Shown: in pieces, positions 30,201 through 38,400 of the stretch
Layout of the letters: every line of letters starts with the position of its first letter
Position numbering within the stretch: position 1 is the first letter of the stretch
Assembly (NCBI RefSeq): GCF_016595505.1
Contig: NZ_JAENIL010000018.1
Location: 1-64,000, forward strand
Length of the DNA: 64,000 nucleotides
From: Pelagicoccus mobilis
GTDB taxonomy: Bacteria; Verrucomicrobiota; Verrucomicrobiia; Opitutales; Opitutaceae
Reading direction: 5' to 3'
The notes under the pieces: generated by a model
The model's database searches: none
What the model was told of the DNA's origin: nothing
What the model saw: only the letters and a program-made list of their open reading frames with translations
Position numbers and translations under genes: made by a program

Positions 30201-30745
30201 CGGTCGAAAAAATAGCTCGGATCAGTCGCCAGAAAGGCAGTCGCTCCCGAGGTAGATGCTCCCGCCTTTACTGTCCAGTTTCCGGAGATACTCCCCTTCG
30301 TTCGTATCCCATTACCAGAGAGCTGGAAATCGTCCATTCCGTTCTCAAAACCGGACCAGGTGCCACGGGCTATGCGGCGCACGTTGTATTTGTCGAACAC
30401 CCACGAAGGAGTGTTCTCGAAATTGTTATGAACCGCTGACAGACGTACATCGACCGTCTTGCCCACCGCTTCCCAAGCCGCAAACTCAGCGTCGAGCCGC
30501 TCCCAATCATACTTCCCCTCTTCGGCTTCGATGTCGCCCCACCAGATGATCATCTCACTGCCGATCACGTTCGGATTATTTATCTCTGCGATGTTCTCGT
30601 AGGGTTTGCCCGGCGAGCGAAAATTGATGAAGCCACGCTCGCTGAAATGCCGTACCTTGGACGGAACGAGCAAGCTACCCAGCCCCAAAAGGCCGAGGAT
30701 CAATAGGACAAAAATATAGGGTTTAAGCTTTGAGAAAAAATGCAT
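27224..30745 (-). CDS. Giant clan GH-A-like glycosidase with inserted and C-terminal sandwich domains
   Basis: The 1173-residue product has an N-terminal hydrophobic segment (FVLLILGLLGLGSLLVP) that is a signal or membrane anchor. The first barrel strands (residues about 40-130) contain IIWWGDIEAEEGKYDWERLD, the pattern of GH42/GH39-like clan GH-A enzymes. An insertion of about 275 residues (about 130-405) with two beta-sandwich-like blocks follows. The barrel then resumes at YFDPIFREKWRALVEAF, with GLGRWEE (E452/E453, candidate acid/base) and SLTHETGGQ (E566, candidate nucleophile). The C-terminal module (about 1030-1173) is related to the sandwich in the beta-helix proteins. The gene is downstream of rhaA, with a hairpin in between. 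A retaining galactosidase or xylosidase-type activity is plausible but unproven. Confidence 0.78.
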   Translation of the reverse strand: MHFFSKLKPYIFVLLILGLLGLGSLLVPSKVRHFSERGFINFRSPGKPYENIAEINNPNVIGSEMIIWWGDIEAEEGKYDWERLDAEFAAWEAVGKTVDVRLSAVHNNFENTPSWVFDKYNVRRIARGTWSGFENGMDDFQLSGNGIRTKGSISGNWTVKAGASTSGATAFLATDPSYFFDREAQYTAQFDFRMSSPGILTLRAKYSSGEGAHVFTQSFTGAAGERKTGSAVVGFNGSSIESMTWEWEGSGEVELDNLFLCKVNASADFVVNELDEDLGVWLLGESQEDKYSINWTSGSIRADSKVEGRTVVLRNNVELFPLQKGRGYAAHCLVRAVKDSRVVYRLVSENGDRVLEERSYDLKSGQEELMRGYSPRTTAEDFRMEVSLEGVGEIEIDTLKHRVWSDQGPCFPNYFDPIFREKWRALVEAFADRYEDHPSLGIVNVGGLGRWEEVMLDEDEPGVLDEQWMAYGFTRDNYLEHIIWAMDLYRERLPDTPLRICLAYGLKKQNDIGWMYRRVAQEAVRRGIDIKQNGLSELYDTWDEHTDSSYVWFRYKHTPGISLTHETGGQIYRNTLNAMGHPVSLLNRTMLNGTDYVFLYDGDIRAQHVQKYFYFAMEQLGRPLITKFYSRLGAYPLVNEHSNVPVPYRNMWLGLRQVDVQPDGKAKFTIVDGERCAATYPPHNDKIVFDVDDRQQYDGMFGVVVSVEYFDEGNGRFTTGVQNAFTGEWMDLGVTQKTDSKTWKTVSYYRPNWCDSPRNQGADNVNDLVIRDLSNSSTYVRNVELNFVPAREWKTREIGESKAEKFEMYSVLNGKLSRRVSVASNQPLNRFSIPLWTEGYDENGLMCSVYAVVGGERELLTRKEYYMAADADWLDLYFVAPQECSEYVIEVSDPLGKIGWYKDIQGELAVRTGGYVEEVDTQLLDTRKENDGFVFSAEKPFFGVQCLFDSSEGPVSWKLLRWLGESGWSEPVAAGTISTSQDKAYFEAQTAGKYKLVADGIEQLDLKPLYLVRLEEARLPVIPMPENRIIDWTMDRASNLSGWNVIRGLQVLEGSEANLKVAVTETNPVIESSVIDLSSDATQGILLRIKNGTGAAMARVYWRSKDEAFKSAKSIFVPLVSNDSEFRNVVFPIGKEDAWTGQLEQLRIEIVSGQTDSGIIELDTISVYTTVKL

Positions 30746-30767
30746 GCTTCCTTGCGAATAAAGATTA

Positions 30768-30799
30768 CAGGCACCACCCCATAAATGAAGCGGTGCCTG
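30768..30799 (-). other. Stem-loop between rhaA and the GH-A-like gene
   Basis: CAGGCACC (30768-30775) pairs with GGTGCCTG (30792-30799) across a 16-nt loop. Read on the minus strand it follows the rhaA stop and precedes the GH-A-like gene by about 20 bp, with only a weak T-rich tail (TAATCTTTATT). Partial termination or differential stability of the two messages is possible. Confidence 0.5.
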
Positions 30800-30826
30800 C
30801 GCCTTGACTCATTTACCTGAGAATTC

Positions 30827-32083
30827 TTAACGCTTAACCAGCTCCTCTTGCTCGTAACGCTTCACTGCCCCAAGCCACTGGTTATCGCCAGCCGTTTGCT
30901 GGCGTTCGCAATACTCGTTCCAAACCGTGCCCCATGGCAGTGAACGAGCATCTTCCATCATAGCCAAACGGCTTGTATAATCACCCGCCTGCTCAAGCTC
31001 ACGCAGCTGCTTAGTTGGCTGAAGTAAGCCCTTAAGCAGCCCCTTCTTCGCATTGCGCGTGCCGATTACCCAAGCGGCAATGCGATTGATCGACGCGTCG
31101 AAGAAATCGAGACCTACGTGGATACGGTCCATCTGGCCGCTGCTCACACACTCCTGCAGAATCGCAGTTGTCGGATCATCCAAGGCCACCACGTGGTCAC
31201 TATCCCAACGTACACCTCGACTCACGTGTAAAAGCAACTCCGGCACGTAGAGCAAAGCCGCCGAAATCTTATCTGCGACCGATTCGGTAGGATGGAAATG
31301 CCCGGCATCCAAGCACAGCGCGATTTGGCGTGTCGCCGCATACCCTAAATAGAACTCGCTAGAGCCGACCGTGTAGCTTTCCACTCCGATACCGAACAGC
31401 TTGCTTTCGACCGCATCGATATTCCACTTTTTGGATACATCCTCCGCGAGGATTGCATCCAAGGATTCCATCAACCGTACCCGCGGAGCCATACGATCCG
31501 CTGGAGTGTCCTTATACCCATCCGGAATCCAGATATTGTTCACCACTGGGCTATTAAGCTCCTCACCAATCGCCGCCCCGATCTTTCGACTCGCTATACA
31601 GTGTTCGATCCAGAACTGACGGATCCCAACATCCTTGTGGCTCAGCGTAAAACCATCCTCCGCTTTCGGGTGACTAAAACTGGTAGGATTAAAATCGATT
31701 CCGAATTGATTCGCCTTGGCCCAATCGATCCAGCTGCGGAAATTCTCAACCGTCAGTTCATTACGCTCCGGCAATGGCGAACCGTCCGTTGCATAATTCG
31801 CGTGTAGATTAAGACGCAACGGCCCCGGGATATGCGAAGCGGCCTGCTCGAGATCAGCCATTAGCTCCGCCGGATTGCTCGCTTTACCCAAATAGTTGCC
31901 AGTCGCCACACAACCATTCCCTGCCCCTGCTTTTTCTGGAGCTTCAAAGCCGTCAACGTCATCGCCTTGCCAGCAATGCATGGAAACTGGGATTTCGTTC
32001 AAAGCCTCAAGCGCCGCTTCAGTATCCACTCCAACGGCAGAAAATTGTTCACGGGCAAATTCGTACATAGATGAGTTCTTCAT
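30827..32083 (-). CDS. rhaA: L-rhamnose isomerase
   Basis: The 418-residue length equals the family norm. The protein matches RhaA throughout: [12 protein letters not shown] near the N-terminus, [13 protein letters not shown] at 89-101, the metal-site segment [12 protein letters not shown] at 256-267, and [12 protein letters not shown] at about 292-303. It converts L-rhamnose to L-rhamnulose in the cytoplasm using a divalent metal. No classic rhamnulokinase or rhamnulose-1-phosphate aldolase is in view, so later steps are elsewhere or use the PfkB kinase. The divergent giant surface-protein gene shares the upstream region, which holds two operators. The GH-A-like gene lies downstream on the same strand. 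Its presence is the strongest evidence that the locus handles rhamnose. Confidence 0.95.
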   Translation of the reverse strand: MKNSSMYEFAREQFSAVGVDTEAALEALNEIPVSMHCWQGDDVDGFEAPEKAGAGNGCVATGNYLGKASNPAELMADLEQAASHIPGPLRLNLHANYATDGSPLPERNELTVENFRSWIDWAKANQFGIDFNPTSFSHPKAEDGFTLSHKDVGIRQFWIEHCIASRKIGAAIGEELNSPVVNNIWIPDGYKDTPADRMAPRVRLMESLDAILAEDVSKKWNIDAVESKLFGIGVESYTVGSSEFYLGYAATRQIALCLDAGHFHPTESVADKISAALLYVPELLLHVSRGVRWDSDHVVALDDPTTAILQECVSSGQMDRIHVGLDFFDASINRIAAWVIGTRNAKKGLLKGLLQPTKQLRELEQAGDYTSRLAMMEDARSLPWGTVWNEYCERQQTAGDNQWLGAVKRYEQEELVKR

Positions 32084-32146
32084 GATGAAAATAGCATGAT
32101 AGGTGGCCTTTAAGATTTCCGGAATTACCGGCAGTACAATGCCAAA

Positions 32147-32160
32147 AGGTAACGTTACCT
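32147..32160. promoter_or_regulatory. LacI-type operator, site 6
   Basis: AGGTAACGTTACCT is a perfect 14-bp palindrome, 64 bp upstream of rhaA on the minus strand. With site 7 it lies in the divergent gap shared with the MBG-repeat surface protein, so both directions may be controlled together. Confidence 0.7.
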
Positions 32161-32202
32161 ATAAAAATTATCCGTTTAACGGTTTTTACAAATACCCGCA
32201 CT

Positions 32203-32216
32203 AGGAATCGTTTCCT
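32203..32216. promoter_or_regulatory. LacI-type operator, site 7
   Basis: AGGAATCGTTTCCT lies 56 bp from site 6 in the same divergent gap. Paired sites with similar spacing (66 bp) also precede the Ig-domain gene at 14.7 kb. Confidence 0.65.
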
Positions 32217-32484
32217 TTTGGCTTGTCTTTGGATTAACACTTACTTTTTACAAGAAAATAGCAGCAGCCGACTCTCCGCCTTCAATACCCAACAGATCGC
32301 CTGAATCCCCCCCTAAACCGCTACTGATATTTCACACGACAAGATGAAGAACGCCTCAGCGGCTTCTTCACCTCCCCATCCATATTCTACCGACGCCGCA
32401 AGTGGAGACCGGCCTCATCCCGATTCCTTTTCACGGACGAATACGTCGGCAGACATCAACCTCCAAACCAAACACCCCCTACTC

Positions 32485-35400
32485 ATGGAAGAACGCCTAC
32501 TGGCGCGTCGCGAGACGCCCCCTCTCGGCATCGGCTTCAGGTCGATGAGCCGAACCCTAAAGCGGTCGCTCGCCGCCTTAACCACGCTGGTCGCAGCCTG
32601 CTCCTTCGGAGACAGCCTTCAGGCCAATGATATACAGAACCCTAGTTTTGAAGAGCCAGCCCTCTCCTCCCCAGATAACGTTTGGGTGAATGGCGCCCAA
32701 GACTGGCTTCTTCTAGGAGGCGGGGGCACCACACTCTCCCGAGATGGCATTGGAGTTCCGACACCGAATACCGACGGCTCCCAAATCGTATTTGCGAGCA
32801 GCGCCGAGCACCGCCTCATCCAGGAAGTCGGTACCATGGATGCGAATACAACATACACCCTAAGTGTCGACGTTGCGCCTATAGGGGACGATATGAGCGG
32901 GACGTTCTTGTCGGTCATGATCGATGATTCCCAAACCTGGACCGAATCCCCAGCCCAGGCCCATTTCCGCCCGCTCTGGGATGTGAACCGCGAGGACTTC
33001 ACGCTAACGCCATGGCAGTGGACGACGGTTACGGCTTCCTTTAACAGTGCGGACTTCGCAAGCATCAACGGCAACACGATCCGCGTACACATGTACGGCA
33101 CGAATCTTGCCTACGACAACGTAAGGCTTACCAAAACTCTCAACCCGACTGTCTTCATCACATCTCACCCAGTCTCACAAACTGGTTTCATTGGTGAAAG
33201 CGTCACACTCTCCGTCGAGGCAAACAGCACCGCTGGAGCTGCCTCCTACCAATGGCAAAAAGACGGAGTCGACATCCCAGGAGCGACAAGCTCAAGCCTC
33301 GTCTTCAACCCCGCTTCAGAGAGCGACGCTGGCGACTACACCGTGATTGTCTCAGACGTCAACGGCAGCAAGACCTCGGAGGTCGCGACGCTCACAATGA
33401 AGCAGCCTAGCCTTCTCCTCAACACAAGTTTCGAAGAGCCCGCCCTCACTCCAACTAACCAATGGGCCAACGGCGTCCAAAGCTGGACTCTCCTCGGTGG
33501 CGGCGGCACCACGGTCGCCCGAGCTGGCATTCCAGGCATGGAATACGCCACTGACGGTACTCAAATCGCGTTTGTGGCGGATGGCGACCATCACCTCTTC
33601 CAGCAAGTCGGAACTATTGATGCGAACACGACATACACCTTCAGCGTCGACATCGCCCCCATGAACAACCCGGCAGGAAGAGCGGAAGTCTTCATCGACG
33701 ACACCGACACCTGGTCTCCTCTAATGCCGCAAATGTCCTTCCGCCCAATTTGGGATCCTACTTTCGAGCAATTCACATTGACCCCAGGGCAATGGACCAC
33801 AGTCACGCTCACATTCAACAGTGCCGATGCCCCAAGCGTCGTCGGCAACAACATACGCGTTCGCATGTCCGGCGACAATCTCGTCTACGACAACGCGTAC
33901 CTCACTAAAACCGCCAATGCAGACCTCGTCATCACTTCCCAGCCTGTTTCTCAAGTTGGTATCGTTGGCGATAGCGTTACTCTCTCTGTCGCTGCAGACA
34001 GCTATGCGGGAGCGGCCACCTTCCAATGGCAAAAGGGCGGAATCGACATCGGTGGAGCAACAGGTTCTAGCCTCTCCTTCAATCCAGTAGCAGCTGCCGA
34101 TAGTGGCGACTACACCGTCGTCATTACAAACGACAATGGTAGCCTTACCTCAGATGTTGCAACGCTTACAATTGTAGAACGCGTCGCTATTATCAACCCA
34201 AGCTTCGAAGAGCCTGCCCTTCCCGAAAACGGATGGGCAAATAACCTCCAAGGCTGGGGTCTCCTCGGCGGCGGCGGCACTACCTTTGCTCGCGACGGTA
34301 TTGGAGCTCCAGCTACAGCTTCTGACGGCTCCCAGATCGCATTCGTGATGGATGCCGATCACCACGTCTTCCAAGAGATTGGAACAGTCGATGCGAATAC
34401 CATCTACACTCTCACAGTAGACGTCTCTCCATTGACCACCCCGGCTGGACGAGCGGAGATCATCATCGAAGACTCCCAGACCTGGCTTGCTCAAATGGGC
34501 CAGGCCCTTCACCGTCCCGCTTGGGATCCGACCCGCGAGGACTTCACTCTAACTCAAGGCGAATGGACGACCGTTACAGTGACCTTCGACAGCGCTCATT
34601 TCGACGGAACAAATCACGATGGATGGTCAGAACCTGACGTGATCGGCAAGACAATGCGCATACGATTCTCAGGTGAGAACCTCGCCTACGACAACGTGCA
34701 AGTCATCAAGACAAGCGCTCCCGTCATCACAAGACAACCCGCGGCCCTCGTGGTTACGGAAGGTGACAGCGCAACCTTCGCAGTCACCGCAACCGGCGTC
34801 CCTGGGCCTACTTACCAGTGGCAGAAAGACGGCATCGACATCGTCGGAGCCACAAGCGCAAGCTATACGATCGATTCCACAGTTCTTGGCGATGCTGGGA
34901 ATTACAGCGTAGTGCTCACAAACCTCGTAGGAAGCGTCACTTCAAATCCAGCGAGCTTGAGTGTAAATGCGATCGCAGGCGTCAATCTCTCCGATCTGAC
35001 CCAGACCTACGATGGCTCTGCAAAATCGGCCACCGTTAGCACAACCCCTGCCGCTCTGGCAGTGAGCGTGACTTACGACGGTTCGGCCAGCCTGCCAATT
35101 AACGCTGGTAGCTACGCAGTGGTGGCCACAGTAACTGAGCCCGGTTACATCGGCTCTAACTCAGGCACACTCGTAATTGAGAAGGCAGCCGCGAGCGTTT
35201 CGCTCTCCAACCTCGAGCACGAGTTCGACGGTTCTGCGAAGGCTGCAACTGCTACAACGACGCCTTCCGGCCTTCCTGTTGACGTAACTTACAACGGTTC
35301 CTCAACTGTACCAAGTGCAGTCGGCAGTTACACAGTACTCGCTACCGTTAATGACCCGAACTACACTGCCGCAACAGCGAACGGAACACTGGTAATCGCT

Positions 35401-38400
35401 CCACCTCCACCAGTGGTAGCGGATGTTGTCATCTCCGGACTCTCTCAAGTGTTCGATGGCGCGGCTCAGCCAGTGAGCGTTTCCACTACTCCAGGTGGCC
35501 TCGCGGTGAACGTGACTTACGACGGTTCTTCCACGGCCCCAACAAATGTCGGTAGCTACGCGGTTGTCGCGACTGTTGCCGAAGCGGGTTATGTGGGTTC
35601 TGCTTCCGCTACCTTGGTCATCACTCCGGCTTCAGCTACTATCAGCTTGGGCGATCTTGATCAGACCTTCGATGGTTCTCCAAAGGCGGCCTCCGCAAGC
35701 ACCACGCCAGGTGGAGTATCTGTTGCCATCACATACGACGGCTCCGCGACTGCTCCAACCTACGCTGGTAGCTACAGCGTCGCCGCTGAGATTATCGACC
35801 CGAACTACACAGGCTCTGCAACAGGCACGCTCAACATCGCTAAGGCGACTGCGAACGTAGCTCTCGGCAACCTTTCGCAAACCTTCGACGGAAGCGCTAA
35901 GTCCGCAACTGCTACGACGACTCCAGAAGGTCTCGCTGTGAGCCTCACTTACGAAGGCTCAGCAAGCGCTCCGAGCGCGGTCGGCAACTACGCTGTTGAA
36001 GCAACAGTGGTCGACGACAACTACGAGGGCTCCGCTTCCGGAACGCTCGCCATCACTCAAGCCTCCGCTCAGATCTCGCTCTCTAACCTCGAGCAAGGTT
36101 TCGACGGATCAGCCAAGACCGCTGGCGTCAGCACAACCCCAGAAGGTCTCGCAGTCAGCGTGACTTACGATGGCTCCGAAAGCGCTCCAACAGACGCGGG
36201 CAGCTACGCGGTAGTCGCTACTATCACAGAAGCAGGATACACTGGCTCTGCGAATGGTACTTTGGTCATCACTCCTGCCGAAGCTTCTATCAGCCTCTCT
36301 GGTTTGACTCAGACCTTCGACGGATCTGCTAAGTCTGCATCTGCAAGCACCACTCCAGGCGGTCTTTCAGTAGACATCGCCTACGACGGTTCAGCCGATG
36401 CGCCAACGAATGCTGGTAGCTACGCAGTGGAAGCGACCATCGACGATCCTAACTACACAGGTTCAGCGACCGGTACACTCACCATCGAGAAGGCGACGGC
36501 GAGCATCACGCTCGGCGGACTCGCCCAGCAATTCGACGGTGCAGCCAAGCCAGTGAGCCCAACGACAACTCCAGAAGGCCTCAGCGTAACGGTCACTTAC
36601 GACGGTTCCTCCAGCGCTCCTAGCGCGGTGGGTAACTACGCGGTCTCAGCGACAATCGCGGACGACAACTACGAAGGTTCCGCCTCGGCTACCCTCACCA
36701 TCGGCGAGTCTGTTGCTCAAATCATCCTCGGAAACTTCGAGCAACAATACGACGGAGCTCTCAAGGGCGTATCCGTAACGACAATACCTGCCGATCTCGC
36801 AGTCCGCGTCACCTACAACGGTTCAACAGTGAGCCCATCCGAGGCTGGCAGCTACGCAGTCGAAGCAACGATCACTGAAGCAGGCTACTCTGGCTCTGCG
36901 ACAGGTACTCTGGTAATCACTCCAGCGACAGCAAACATCAGCCTCTCAGGCTTGAGCCACACTTACGACGGATCCGTAAAGTCCGCCTCAGCTAGCACCA
37001 CTCCAAATGGCGTATCAGTCGCAGTCTCCTACGACGGCTCTTCTGACGCTCCTACTGAAGCAGGCAGCTACGCAGTCGAGGCAACTGTAACAGACCCGAA
37101 CTACACAGGCTCCGCATCGGCAACACTCACTATCGCAAAGGCAACTGCCAACGTAGCCCTCGGCGCCCTCGCCCAGGAATTCGATGGGGCAGCTAAGCCA
37201 GTAAGTGTAACAACGAGCCCTGAAGGTCTCTCTGTTGAAGTCACCTATGACGGTTCGGCAAGCGCTCCGAGCACAGTGGGCAGCTACGCGGTCGAGGCCA
37301 CTGTAGTTGACAACAACTACGAAGGTTCCGCGTCAGGTACCTTGGTCATCTCCCAGTCCACTGCGGATGTCGTCCTCTCCAACCTCGAGCAAGGATTCGA
37401 CGGATCAGCCAAGACAGTTGGCGTATCCACAACTCCAGAAGGTCTCGCAGTTGAGGTCACCTATAACGGTTCCGCTGACGCTCCGGTCAACGCTGGCAAC
37501 TACGCAGTCGTCGCCACCATTACAGAGCCAGGCTACTCTGGCGCTGCATCGGCAACGCTCAAGATCGCTAAGGCAACTGCCACCGTGACCCTCGGCGACC
37601 TAGCCCAGGAGTTCGACGGCACAGCCAAAGCAGCGAGCGCGACCACCAGCCCAGCAGGCCTCACAGTTGAAGTCACCTACAACGGTTCCGCTAGCGCTCC
37701 AAGCGCAACAGGCAACTACGCCGTTGAAGCGACTGTAGTTGACAACAACTACGAAGGTTCCACATCAGGCACCTTGGTCATTGCCGAGTCTACCGCAGAA
37801 GTCGCCCTCTCGAACCTCGAGCAAGGATTCGACGGATCAGCCAAGAGCGTAGTCGCTACCACAACTCCAGCAGCCCTCGCTGTTGAAGTGACCTACGACG
37901 GCTCTAGCGAAGCTCCAAGCGACGCAGGCAGCTACGCGGTTGTCGCCACCATCACCGAAGCCGGCTACACCGGTTCCGCATCCGCCACCTTGGTTATCAC
38001 TCCTGCTGAAGCGACTATCAGCCTCTCCGGATTGAGCCATACCTACGACGGATCCGCTAAGTCCGCGACCTCAAGCACCACTCCAAGCGGTGTATCCGTG
38101 GACGTAACCTACGACGGCTCTGCAAGCGCCCCGACCAACGCTGGCAGCTACGATGTAGTAGCAACAGTGAGCGACGCCAACTACACTGGCTCCGCCTCTG
38201 CAACGCTCACCATCGCCAAAGCAAGCGCAACGGTCACGCTCGACAACCTCACTCAGGACCACGACGGCTCCGCTAAGTCAGTGAGCGTATCGACTGATCC
38301 CGAAGGCCTCGCGGTGACCCTCACCTACGCCGGCTCTTCCGAAGCCCCCGTTGAGATCGGTTCCTACCCTGTTGTAGCAACCATCGAAGATGCAAACTAC

